Position numbers and translations under genes: made by a program. The notes under the pieces are model-generated. The model was not told where the DNA came from and searched no databases. It saw nothing but the letters and a program-made list of their open reading frames with translations. 64,000 bases of DNA from Rhipidocladum racemiflorum. Taxonomy: Eukaryota; Streptophyta; Magnoliopsida; Poales; Poaceae. Shown in pieces: positions 53,921-64,000 of this stretch (positions are counted from its first letter, which is position 1; each line of letters starts with the position of its first letter). The stretch lies in contig CM070588.1 in assembly GCA_036346355.1 (NCBI GenBank), positions 17,345,914 through 17,409,913 on the forward strand. The letters run 5' to 3'.

Positions 53921-55760
53921 TCTCTACCGCAAGAAGGGAAGGATCATCGAGAACAACGAGCGACTACTACCGGCGATTGATCGCCCGATCCGATCTGCAA
54001 TCAACTCGTCACCACGCCGGCATCCACTCAGATTGCCGAAAAAGTCCTACGCGACTCTATCCTACGCGATAGCCAACACTTTCGGCATCAGGAAAGTAAG
54101 TCGAAAAATCCTGCAGATTGTTTCGCTAGTTGTTAGATCTAATCTACTGTTTAGATCTATTGCTGTTCATCATCTTATCAAAAATAAAAAAGGAGACTTC
54201 GGCGACCGCCGGCACGTACCTTCTCCCGGTCACTTCCTGCATGCTAGTTTTGCATGTGGCTTTGCCCTTGCCGATCAAAGTGCATGCTAGTTTTGCATGT
54301 GACTTTGCTTGCTCGCTGCAGCACACGCATGCACCATCGATTACCACATCGTCGCTTTGCACTGCAACATCAAATCATATTCATACGACGAGGCACGCAG
54401 TGGCGCCACACGTACACGCGCCGCCGGCTGCATCCGCACTGTGCGGCCCCGTCGGCCGCATCAACTCCACCCCGCAGCTCGCCGGCCAGCACCGCCGTGG
54501 TCCCGAGGGCCGGCGCCGGAACCCCTGCGTGTGGCTCGATGGCCTCGATCCGCCTGGCTCGCCTGCCGCCGCAGCACCTCGGGCCGCCCGAGGCTACCTC
54601 TGGGCATGGTAGCGCCGGCCGCTTCAGCTTCCAGTGTCGCCCGCCTTTTTGCGCCGCCGTCTCGGACTCCACGGCCTGCAGCCGCCCGCGCATGCTCGCG
54701 TCAGACGCCCGCCCGCTTGCTCACGTTGGTAGCTCGCATCTTTGGCGCCGGCCGCCCGCTGCCACTCCGCCGAAACCGCCGTCGCGCCGCCTGCCGCGCC
54801 GAACCGCCGAATCGGCCGCTTGCCACAGCCGCGCACCCGTATGGATACTGGCCTGGGCCGTTCATGCAATGGAAGGCCCACCCGTTCTAAGTTGCGTAGT
54901 TGATCGTCCATATGGAAGACATGATCATGCATCCATGTAGATCCATGTAGCAACTCGGGTGATCATGCATGCATTGGTGATAATACTATGCATGCTGGCA
55001 TGTGCGGCCAGTGGGGATATATACGTATCAAATTGTTCACAGCTTTATTTCCCAGTTCTATTCCTTTGAGATGTATACATACCGAGTGCCGCCGCCGGCC
55101 GAGTATTCTCTTGCAGTATTTATGAATATTTCTATGCTTTTTGATGTTATTGCTTCATATGTATTTTGTCCATGCCTTGAATCTGGTTTTATTTTCATTA
55201 GCATTATGTCATGTTGATATTTGCTGGAATTCAATTTTTCTATTGAAAAGTAATTCTGAAAATTGCTTGGAAATTAGCAGAAGTTATGAAAAATGCTAGG
55301 AAAATTCCAGAATTTCTCGTACAACAGTTTATGAGAACCTGTGTGGTTGGGATTTGATTTCGGTAATGAATAAACCGATATGAGACAATTGGTGTCTAGG
55401 AAAACACACATGAGGCTTGGTTATTTAATTGGCGCCCAGAAACGGGAAGTGCTCCCTCCCTCATGTTAGCCCTAGGGGCATGTTGACCTGGCCATGAGTC
55501 AAATTGACGGAGATATTCATTACTCGTTTTCGCTTCCAACCAATAAGAATTACATGAGTTGAAATTAGACTTATGCCATGTTTAATTTATGTTGGAATTA
55601 CATAATTAACAGAAAATGGCTAATTGCTAAGGAAATTCTGGAAAAAGAGTGATAATTATCTACTGAATAGATATAGACCAAAACTTTATTAATTAAATGA
55701 AGATGCATGCAATATAATATTTTACCTGTAGTAAAATCTCGTATTGCTTGCATACAGGAT
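53921..55760 (+). other. C2 long leader, with GC-rich segment and candidate intron
   Basis: No supported gene in 1.84 kb. 54200-54890 is GC-rich and carries accidental open frames (up to 228 codons) with no recognised domain. A direct repeat GCATGCTAGTTTTGCATGTG lies at about 54239 and 54285. GTAAGT at 54096 and TGCATACAG at 55749-55757 could be splice borders that bring the gag ATG (55761) near the 5' end. Confidence 0.45.
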
Positions 55761-56889
55761 ATGTCTGACATTGCAAATAGGAATTTCTGTGCTTGCCCTG
55801 GATGGCAGCAATTACCTCATTTGGGCAATGGATGCCAAAATCAACCTAACAGCTAGAGGACTTGGAGCTGCTATTGTTCGGCCTGAAGCCGGTGCAATCG
55901 AAGTGCCTGAACTCGCAAAATGCACCGTTTTACATTTCCTGAGACACCATCTTCATTCGGACCTGAAGGCCGAATACTTGATGGAGGAGGACCCGCTGGT
56001 ATTGTGGAATTCCCTGAAGGAACGCTACAACCAGCAAAGATCCGTGTTGTTGCCAGAAGCACAACGCGAATGGACCCTCCTACGCTTTCAGGATTTCAAA
56101 TCTGTGGCAGCTTATAATTCTGCAATGCACAAACTGGTCGCTAAATTGACTTTTTGTAACCAGAAAGTTACTGAAGCTGAGAAGATCGACAAAACTTTGT
56201 GCACTTTCCACCCCAACATGATGATACTACAATAACAGTACCGTCATGCAAAGTACAAGAAGTACTCTGAGCTTATTAGTGTTCTGCTAGAAGCAGAAAA
56301 ACATGATGAACTCCTGATGAAGAATCATCATGCAAATACTAATGGAAGTCAAGCAGTGTCTGAAGCACATGCTACCGCTCAGCAGGCTAGTAGTAGCCAT
56401 GGCCGCGGAAAAGGCCAAATGTACAAGGGGAATGAATGGAAAAATGACAGAAACCAAAAGGGAAAAGGCAAATCCCAATGGAAAGGTAAGGGAAAGGGTA
56501 CAAGAACCTTCCAGAAGCAAGATCCAACCAATAAAGCACCTGACTCTCAAACATGCTTTATGTGTGGTTGCGTTGGCCACTGGTCACACAATTGTCGCAC
56601 CCCAAAGCATTTGGCAGAACTTTACATGAAATCCACTGGGAGATTCCAGAAGAATCAAGAAAAGAAGGTTGAGGCACACTACACCGCTCTACCAGATGTT
56701 GAGCAAGACGGTGTAAAGAAAGAAAACAATGTCACTAACCCTACAACCGAGTTCAAGGAAAGCCTTCTCGGATATGGTGACTCGCCCATGGATGAGGATG
56801 ACCTCCTCGGCACTGAGCTTATGGAGCTCCAGAAAGATACCAATGTTTCCCAGGAGATGGAACATGACTTGTATGGAGATCTGGAATAG
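55761..56889 (+). pseudogene. gag: C2 gag with CCHC zinc knuckle
   Basis: ATG at 55761 (MSDIANR) is followed by a frame change after about 7 codons. The frame then runs through LDGSNYLIWAMDAKINLTAR, EDPLVLWNSLKERYNQQRSV and SAMHKLVAKLTF, the UBN2-type copia gag. One TAA at 56233-56235 (CAA ancestral) interrupts it, and it continues in frame to 56889. The zinc knuckle is CFMCGCVGHWSHNC near 56560-56600. The C-terminus is acidic (SPMDEDDLLGTELMELQKDT). Confidence 0.82.
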
Positions 56890-59122
56890 TCTCCCTACAC
56901 CCCTTTTGCTATATGTCGCATTTCTATTAGTTGAGCCTCCTTAAGAGCCTCATCAGTTTGAATAATTATGTTCCTGCATGAACATTTGGTCTATGCTCCT
57001 GTTGAGCAATTATCAGTGATAATTAAATAAAGTGTTTTCCAGAATATTTTGTGCTATGCCTGTTTGATTGTTATACTATTCAACCTGAAGTTGGTATTGC
57101 GATAAAAACCCAGAAATATTTAAAGATCTTGTAGATTGACTGGGTAATCTTGAGTTGAATATTTTGAGAAAATAATTAGTAATTCTGCTGGCCATAGCAT
57201 AAAGACTTTTCCTAGACCTGAAGATTTCTTATGCCCTGCTGTGCTATAGGAAAACTTATGGTTAAGATCCTTTAACTTATATAAGAATCACTGAATTTCC
57301 TGGAGAAATTTCGAAGTGATATATACCTAATGTCCACATATTAGAATGACCTTGCAGAGTCATTATTAAGGGAATAAAATTTATTGCTTGACCACTTTGC
57401 GAGAATAGTAGGCTACCCACCGGTTGTTGGGGCCACGCATGATCTTGCACACTGCGATATTAATTCAACTCAAATCAAGCGTATATAATGGAATTTCCCG
57501 TTGCGAGATAGTGCATGGAAGAGAATTAAGTATTTCCCATCTGCAAAAATTTTGGCGATGTTGTATACATGCCAATCTCTCCACCACAGCGTACCACCAT
57601 GGGACCTCACCGGAAGTTGAGGGTGCAGACATGGTTGATGCGATGATTGTACTAAGGACATATTTCGGCATTAGGGGAAGATAAGTACCAAATTAAAGAA
57701 TGCCGAGTCCTTAGATCCACGCACTAAAGAGACCGAACTTGAAGTTCGGAAAGTAATAAATCTGCAACAAATAAGCTAATAATCTGCCAAATGCCTTCAC
57801 TGATCATAAGGTAGTGGAAAGATCTCATATACCTGCAGTATATGCACCTAAAAGAGTGAAAATATCCTAGAAGGATATTGAACCCACTCTTAACCCTCAT
57901 GATAAAATGAGGGGGAGGCCTCCAGGTGCACGGGACTCAATTCCGCGGAGACGTCCGCAGAAAAGGAGAACCAAATAAATGAGAACACTACCAATGATAG
58001 TGGAAGAAGCTCAACCTGATGTTGGGAAAATCCCTGAAGTGAGCCATCTAGAAGATGGTAACATCCCTGAAGTGATATATCCTGAAGATATAACCCCAGC
58101 GTATATTTGTGCGCACAATCCAACGCTGGGAAGTCGGAACACCCAGACTTCATCGTTGTGGGAAATCACGAGAAGCTGGAAGAAATTGATAAAGAGACAT
58201 CCCTGGAGTGATGCAGGAGAATTATATATGAAGAAAGATTACAATTGTCGACATATTTTGCCTCTAAAAATTGCTAAAATCTGGATCCAGAACCAAAGTC
58301 CATGGCAGAGTGCCATAAGCGCTCATCTAGGTTCACCTGAAAAAACAATTGAGGTAGCGCTCGCTTAATGAGAGGAAAGTTCTTGGTCCTATTGACAGAA
58401 CATTTCCTGAAATATTCCCTGTAGGATCAAATGGATTTTTCATCCTGAAGAGATATGAAAATATCCTGGTGGTGAGATATAAAGTGAGGCTTGTAGCACA
58501 AGGGTTTTAGCAGAGACCCATCATCGATTACGATGAAATCTGTTCTCCTGAAATGAGTTGAATGACGTTCCGAAATTTAATATTGATGGCAGTAAGCTTA
58601 AACTTTTCAATACAGTTGATGATTGTAGTGACCGCATATGTATTTGGGTCACTGAATACGGATTAAAGACAGTAGATAAGGATGTGGTACAATCGACTAA
58701 GTAGATTCCTCTTGAAAAGGAAATATGATCCCTGAAGGAATAATGTTCCTGTGCATTCATGAGGAAATCCCAGAATGGATTTTTATTTTCCTCTGTGGTG
58801 GTACAGTCACTCAGAGATTATAAAGGAAGCCTCACGGGAATATGTTTGGCTAAGACGGGTAATAAACCATGTCCAGAAGTTATATGGTATGAATACCGTC
58901 AATTCCCCTACTATTATCTATGAAGATAATGATGCTTGTGTTGCACAAATGCAATTGGGTTATGTAAAGAGCAATATCACAAAGCATATTGCTCCTAAGT
59001 TCTTTTATCCCCACAAACTCCAGAAGAATGGTGAGATAAAAATAATGCAAATTAAGTCGTGTGAAAATCTAGCAGATTTATTCACAAAATCCTTGCCAAA
59101 TTCCCCTTCCAAGGTATGTTAA
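56890..59122 (+). pseudogene. pol: C2 pol remnants (integrase, RT, RNase H)
   Basis: Stop-rich. Identifiable parts are integrase fragments near 57100-57700, the pre-RT spacer at 57780-58360 (open part 57979-58368), a short RT piece at 58380-58510 (RTFPEIFP-like and YKVRLVAQGF), and an RNase H end at 58775-59122 (EYVWLRRVINHVQKLYGMN, EDNDACVAQMQLGYVK, NLADLFTKSLP). The RT catalytic YVDD region is missing, so there has been a deletion. The element could not supply its own enzymes. Confidence 0.8.
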
Positions 59123-59402
59123 TGGCATTGGAATGAGGCGGCTTAGAGATTTGCATAGTTCAGGGGAAGTAAACCCCTGAACCATAATCCCTTTGCATGA
59201 TCCTGAAGATCATAAGTTGTACTCTTTTTTCCTTTGTGAGTTTTCCTGATGTTTCTCACATAAAGGTTTTTAATGAGGCAACAAATGCAACATAGAGAGC
59301 GAGTGTGATGTACTCTTTTCTCCATCTCTTTTTTCCCACTGGGTTTTTGAGTGGAGTTTTTAATGAGACATATGCATTACGCGGAATTCGCCCAAGGGGA
59401 AG
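59123..59402 (+). other. C2 3' non-coding region and polypurine tract
   Basis: No gene. It ends with CCCAAGGGGAAG just before the 3' LTR, a good polypurine tract. Confidence 0.7.
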
Positions 59403-59643
59403 TGTTATGAGATAACCTCCTAACCGTATTCGGTTAGGAGTCTATCTCTTAATATGTGGGTGAATCCGAACTCTCCTTGAGGGGACTGCTATATATATAC
59501 CGGGTGCCTCCCATTGTATTTACACACATTGATCAATAAAGAAGAGAGAGCTCCACCCTATATCTTGTGTCTCTTGTTCTTGTGTTCTTGTGTTCTCATT
59601 GATTGCCGGTGTTCGACATGAGTGAACTACTCGTTTTACAACA
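59403..59643 (+). repeat. C2 3' LTR
   Basis: A 241-bp LTR, almost the same as 53665-53905. Confidence 0.95.
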
Positions 59644-59956
59644 TGATCAACTCGAGGAGGCTCGAAACGTTGCAGCCATCCAGTCGGCCAAGTACCTCCA
59701 GGGACTTCGGCGTTACCATTCTCGCAATGTTAGAAGTAGAGCCTTTTCGAAAGGAGATCTGGTCCTCAGGAGGAACCAGAAAAGTGAGCACAAGCTCTCT
59801 CCAATTTGGGAAGGTCTGTACATTGTGGAGGAGACGGTCCGGCCGGGCGCCTATCGACTCAGACGGGAAGATGGCGAGGTCCTGGCGAATACTTGGAATG
59901 CCGAACAACTGCGTCGCTTCTACGCATTAGTTATGTATCTCGCTCCCATGCATTAA
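59644..59956 (+). CDS. pol: Element E pol: integrase C-terminus (part 2)
   Basis: The frame resumes with DQLEEARNVAAIQSAKYLQG and GDLVLRRNQKSEHKLSPIWE and ends RRFYALVMYLAPMH before TAA. The GPY/F motif of the C-terminal domain reads WEGLYIVEE here, with Pro to Leu, a C-to-T type change. The ATG at 59603 belongs to the C2 LTR. Confidence 0.85.
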
Positions 59957-60403
59957 ACAAAGCTCCCAATTGTCTAATACTTTGATCAGTTTTGACTAAG
60001 TGACCCGATTAATCCCGAGTGGTTATCGCTGTACTAGCGTGTCGTCTGATCCGAGCCGTGCCGATACAGAATACACAAAAGTGCACGTTCGATATAAGAT
60101 CGCATCGAGCAGCAATATCTGAACGTCTGTACTAGCGTACGAGTTAGAAGAGACTAAGCTAAAAGAAGCTACCAACCACTTGGGAACAACGATCGAAACA
60201 CCAGCGGTTTCGTTGAACAGAAATCGGGGTCACTAGACTGTAGTCGATGAAATTTCGGCTCTCCAGCACCTCGTTGCAGGAGCTGGAGCTATCGACTAGT
60301 GAAAACTACTCAAAGAAAAACGATCAAGCTTCAGCAGTAGGGGGCCGACTTATATTCCATAACGACAGTAATTTACATTACTAACTTTTTTCATTTTCTT
60401 GTA
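59957..60403 (+). other. Element E: non-coding stretch after pol
   Basis: No frame or repeat of note in 450 bp. A short poly(A)-like run (60404-60413) borders the antisense ORF. Confidence 0.5.
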
Positions 60404-60856
60404 TTAAAAAAAAGGAGAAGGGCGGCAACTGCCGCCGGTCTTCCTGCTGCTGCTGGTGGAGCTGGAGCTGCTGCTGTAGTCTTTGCCGCTGGAGGCCGAG
60501 GCGGGGTCGTCGAGGTCGAGATGCGGCCTTGCGACCAACGCTGCCAGGATCTCGTCCTCAACCACCCAAAGGGGTGGTACATGGCGGACGAGAGCCCTAA
60601 CGGCTAGGTCGTCACGGCGCTCGCGCCCGATCATCTCCGTGATGATCTCGGCCACCTCGTGGAGCCCCGGGGCCACCTCCAGCAAGGCAGCCACGGCGGC
60701 GGCGTCGCTGGCGGCCCCCTCCTCCTCCTCCGCCTCCAGATTGGCGAAGTCGAGCTCCTCCCATAACTCCGCCTCCTCCCAGCTGTGGAGCAGTCCAAAG
60801 AAGCGCTGGCGAAAGAACGCCGCGTAAGGGCCAACGAACCTCCTCTTGTTAGACAT
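60404..60856 (-). CDS. Element E short antisense ORF, 150 codons, unknown function
   Basis: Open from ATG 60856 (MSNKRRFVGPYAAFFRQRFF) to TAA 60404. It has a basic start, a central acidic glutamate/alanine-rich part (ELDFANLEAEEEEG), a hydrophobic helix-like part (VAALLEVAPGLHEVAEIITE) and a serine-rich end (SSSSSSTSSS). On the minus strand AGCTTATAAATGG lies at 60927-60940, about 75 bp upstream of the ATG and in the right place for a TATA box. It has no stop, while neighbouring pol has many. No family is recognised. It could be a separate antisense gene or an exon of the long one. Confidence 0.5.
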   Translation of the reverse strand: MSNKRRFVGPYAAFFRQRFFGLLHSWEEAELWEELDFANLEAEEEEGAASDAAAVAALLEVAPGLHEVAEIITEMIGRERRDDLAVRALVRHVPPLWVVEDEILAALVARPHLDLDDPASASSGKDYSSSSSSTSSSRKTGGSCRPSPFF

Positions 60857-60930
60857 GAAAGAAAGCTGGGAGGAAGGAGAGGAAGAAGACTCGAAGAGAA
60901 GGACGATCGCTCAAGGGCGGTGACGTCCCA

Positions 60931-60937
60931 TTTATAA
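60931..60937 (-). promoter_or_regulatory. Candidate TATA box of the short antisense ORF
   Basis: The minus strand has TTATAAA, about 75 bp upstream of ATG 60856. Confidence 0.45.
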
Positions 60938-61214
60938 GCTGTGCATGGCTCCGGAGCCGAGGCAACGCCATTTAAAAACGTAGAAGACGAAGCGACACTG
61001 CAAGGCTGCCAATTTACTCGAAGTACGAAGAAGATCAACTTGTGTCAAGCCCCGTTCCGACGTAATCTGAACGGAACAAAGTGACGTATCGCCGGGCGCG
61101 GGTCAGGGGCGGTTCAAGTTAAGTGGGCCTTCCCGCGGATTAGGCCTAGCTAAGCGGAAGGTGACCACATGAGCTTGGGGTCTAAACTACTCGGCCAATA
61201 AGCCGCAATGTGGG

Positions 61215-61412
61215 TCCCGGCGCTCGAGGATGAGGACGTTTCGGACACCTGCCACTCGGAAAAGCGTGCCTGGGGCGAGAAGGCTACAAACTAAGTCCCG
61301 ACGCTCGAGGGCTGAACCACTCGGCCAGAAGGGTAGCAAATGCTGTCCCGAGTGCTACCCAAAGTCCCCACACTCGAGGGCAGAACCACTCAGCCAGAAG
61401 GGTAGCAACGGT
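61215..61412 (+). repeat. Imperfect tandem repeats of about 68 bp in E
   Basis: Two copies start at about 61295 and 61363 and share CTCGAGGGC(T/A)GAACCACTC and GCCAGAAGGGTAGCAA. A more diverged one starts near 61215 (GTCCCGGCGCTCGAGGATGA). They lie between the short and long antisense genes. Confidence 0.7.
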
Positions 61413-61511
61413 TATTTAACTTGACAAAGTGCAAGTGAGGCAAGTCGTATGAAAACTTCCAACACTGCCTCACACAAGAGCCAACGTTTGACACGAAAAG
61501 GTATATCAAAG

Positions 61512-64000
61512 TCAAAATTCAAGATTCTCCAACAAGGCCCGCGATGCACCGGAGACCTCTTCGAGCAGGGCGTTGGCTTTGTCTTCGTCACAGGCAAAAC
61601 CCTCTTTGATGGCTTCAAGGTCAACCCTTGGATAGTGAGATTTGATCAGCGCCAACGCCTGGTTCGCACTCAGGGTCACCGACTCCTTTGCATAAGCTTT
61701 GATCCTATCGGCCCCGCTAGAGAGAAGCGGAACGGCGTCATCCTCCTGGCCTGGTCCAGCTCCTTCGATACGCAGAAGATGCAGAACTGGTTCGCAGGCG
61801 ACGCGCAGCTCCGTGTGGCTTTGCTCGACAGTGGCTATCTTCCCTTTGTATTCTGCACCAAAGGCCAAGCTGCCGCTGAAGAACACACCCAGCGCCAAGC
61901 ACATTCAATTCAAGCCAAGGGAGCTTACCCTCCAATTCTCGCTGTGTCTTCTCCAAGCCAGCTCGAATTTCGAGGTTGGAACTTTCTGAAGCCTCCAGTC
62001 GTGCCCTCAACTCAGCGATGGTCGAGTCGCGTTCTGAAACACGAGCTCGCCGTCATTTTTCCCATCTACTTAAGAAAGAGTCCACGAAAAACCCAGGGAG
62101 GAATCTTACCTTCGAGCGTATGCTCAAGCCCCGCTTTTGCCTCTCGGAGCGTCATACACTGGGTCTCTAGCCCGTGGACCTCTTTCCATCTGTCGCTGTT
62201 GATCTCGTTGACCTTGTCCTGATACTTTTGGTGCTCCTTGAGCTTGGGGAGCACCTTCCGAAAAAACTGCGACCTCTGCTCCGAGCGCTCTCCCATGTCC
62301 TAGGCGACAGGGCAGAGTCTCAGGTGGAGGCAGCATTCCCTAATGATAACAAACTAAAGAAAGTCAGAAAACTCACCCTAACAAGCGTGCTACACCTGAC
62401 GGTGAGCTCGTAAAGCTCCATCCGAGCAGCTATCTCAGCTTCTTCGTCCTCCTCCATCCCTTTCCAGTCGGAGCCCCCCTCGCTCCACACAGTCCGATTC
62501 GGGGGCTTCGGCAGAGGACCGAGCGGCGGTGGCTCTCGATGCACCTCCTCCACTTCGGGAGGCGGAGCCGGGTCGAGCTCGTCGACTGCCGGGCCACTCG
62601 ATGGCTCAGCGGTCGGGCCAGCAGCACGAGGTGGCGACGCCCCAGCAGCTGAGGGAGACGGTGACCTGGCCGACGAGGGGGGGGTCCCCCTTGGAGAAGC
62701 CGGTTCCGGGGGCTCCTTTTCAGGAGACCCCTCCACTGGGACATCCATAGTAGGAGTCCTGAATCGGCAAAAAGGAAAACATCTCAGCACAGATAATAAT
62801 AAAAAGACAAGGATTGCCCGAAAGAATACCTCCTGGATTTTTAAACTTCATCCCAGGCTTCATCCGAGTCCCAGCACCGCTCGGAGAGGAGCCTGACCCG
62901 GCACCAACAGTCGGGGCTGCCCCTGAGACAGGGGGCTGCGGCTCTGAGCCTTGTGACCCGGGGACACTGGAAGTCGAAGGCCCGTCCGGTGCGGGATCAG
63001 CAGCCTCCTCAGCCGACTACCGGCGCAGCTCATCGGCCGAGGTGTCAGCCCCTCGCTTGGCCTGAACATTCCTCAGCCGAGAGAGGCTGACGACCGGAGC
63101 GTTAGAAATGAAGGACTCACGTTCCTGAAAGAGGAACGATCACACGTTGTCAGAATCACATATCAGGCAAAAATCATGGGATAACTTCTCGAGAGAGTGG
63201 AACACTCAAAGGAGGGGGAGGATTCACCGCCGAAAATTTGTGAGGGCAGCCCCTGTTGGTAATCTCAGTGCCAGGCATGAAGAAGTCAACCACCCGCGCC
63301 GCCAATGCATCTTTCGATAGGGATGTGCTTGTCTCCCGGGTGGGATCCCGAGTCCCGCCGTACTGGAACCCCAAGTGGATTCTCTCCTTTAAGGGTTGCA
63401 CTCGGCGCTGCACAAAGCTGATCGCGATCCCGGGGCCCGACAACCCCCGGTTCTTCAGATCGTTAATCCACGCCAGAAGCTCGGTGACTTGGTTTAACCT
63501 GCCGTCATCGAGAAGCTTTAGGGGCGCGGCCAGCGAAAGGGGCGAGAAAAGGATTAACATTTGCACAATAGAACCACTCCCGCCTCCAACCTTTGAGGGA
63601 GGTCTTGAGGGGGATGGCGAAGTAATGTTTCTTCAAACCCTCACGCAGCTAAAGTCCGGCGCCCCCAATGACGCTGGGAGCAGTCCGGTTCGGATGAGGC
63701 TTGAGCAGGAAGAGGGAGCGGAACAAGTCAAAATGAGGACGTATCCCAAGATACGCCTCGCAAAGTTGAACGAAGAGAGCAATGTGAAGAATGGAGTTGG
63801 GATTCAAATTGATAAGCTCGATCTCGTAGAAGTGAAGGAGCCCTCGGAAAAAGGCGCTCCCAGGAACGCTGAATCCTCGCCAAAAGAAGGACTCGAAGAA
63901 CACGATCTCATTATCCAGGGGAAGGGGATAAGGATCACCTGCGGCGGGACGGGCGGAGATCAACTCCAGTGGAGGGATAACGCCGGCCGCGACCAGCTCC
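61512..64000 (-). pseudogene. Element E antisense gene, Transposase_28-type, partial
   Basis: Transcribed right to left, with the start outside the window. 63649-63963 holds the same domain as in A (NEIVFFESFFWRGFSVPGSA, NPNSILHIALFVQLCEAYLG). A TAG at 63651-63649 (CAG ancestral) is followed by in-frame text. 63174-63566 continues the domain. Further exons lie at about 63060-62820 (serine/proline-rich), 62750-62400 (proline/glutamate-rich) and 62296-61512 (coiled coil: HQKYQDKVNEINSDRWKEVH, ARLEASESSNLEIRAGLEK), ending RALLENLEF. Intron borders were not fixed. The function is unknown. Confidence 0.72.

Larger units (their letters stand above)
53665..59643 (+). mobile_element. Element C2: Ty1/copia retrotransposon with degraded pol
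   Basis: Two 241-bp LTRs (TGTTATGAG...ACAACA), a perfect 5-bp duplication, gag with a zinc knuckle, and a badly decayed pol with deletions in integrase and RT. The leader between primer site and gag is unusually long (1.85 kb). It is nested in element E's integrase gene, so it is younger than E. Confidence 0.93.
47547..64000 (+). mobile_element. Element E (Tat-lineage Ty3/gypsy), right end outside the window
   Basis: It begins with LTR start TGTGGGATG after CCAGG (47542-47546, duplication candidate). In order: LTR, primer site, gag, protease, RT, RNase H, archaeal-type RNase H, integrase (split by C2), a short antisense frame, a repeat block and a long antisense gene. The 3' LTR is not reached by 64000. 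The layout is the same as element A, but the LTRs differ. Confidence 0.9.

Noticed and set aside
54130..54953. Overlapping ORFs of 109-228 codons on both strands in the C2 leader
   Set aside because: They are accidental open frames in GC-rich DNA, in several frames at once, with no domain and low-complexity composition.

Overview
The window is a stretch of grass (Poaceae-type) heterochromatin made almost entirely of nested LTR retrotransposons. No host gene, tRNA, rRNA or CRISPR array was found. The grass assignment rests on the element families: Tekay/RIRE3-like chromoviruses with about 3.5 kb LTRs, Tat-lineage Ty3/gypsy elements (RIRE2/Grande-like) with an antisense gene behind pol, and a Sirevirus-like Ty1/copia element. 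The genus cannot be told from the sequence alone.

Layout, left half. Element A (Tat gypsy, plus strand) enters from the left and ends at 41286. Its pol is interrupted twice: by the right end of a chromovirus LTR called X (1-2781), and by a large minus-strand insertion called B (4006-35927, target duplication GCTGG). B is a tandem chromovirus, LTR-internal-LTR-internal-LTR, with one duplication around the whole. Its third LTR is split by a complete copia element, C1 (24278-34441, duplication CTGAC). After B, element A resumes with an open integrase (35928-36768), an antisense spliced gene (37418-39916) and a 3' LTR (40286-41286).

Layout, right half. From 41287 to 42447 lies a scrap of old copia sequence and a probable CACTA transposon end. 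Element D (chromovirus, minus strand) starts at 42448 and is cut at 47546 by element E (Tat gypsy, plus strand, 47547 to beyond 64000). E has LTR, primer site, gag, protease, RT, two RNase H domains and integrase. Its integrase is split by a second copia element, C2 (53665-59643, 241-bp LTRs, duplication TGATC). Behind pol, E carries two antisense reading frames, one short (60404-60856) and one long, multi-exon and running off the window (61512-64000).

Gene logic. Each element would supply its own Gag, protease, RT, RNase H and integrase, but almost every coding region here is broken. A and E carry stops of the kind made by C-to-T change (CAG/CAA to TAG/TAA, TGG to TGA or TAG, CGA to TGA). 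The B copies and C1 LTRs differ instead by small indels and scrambles concentrated at CAG/CTG trinucleotides. That pattern looks more like long-read base-calling error at CHG-methylated cytosines than biological mutation, so frameshift-based pseudogene calls in B and C1 should be read with caution.

The most interesting leads are the tandem B dimer, the CAG/CTG-centred divergence, the antisense genes with their own TATA boxes, the extra orf0 upstream of gag in B, the hairpin arrays in the C1 and chromovirus LTRs, and the odd primer site and possible leader intron of C2.
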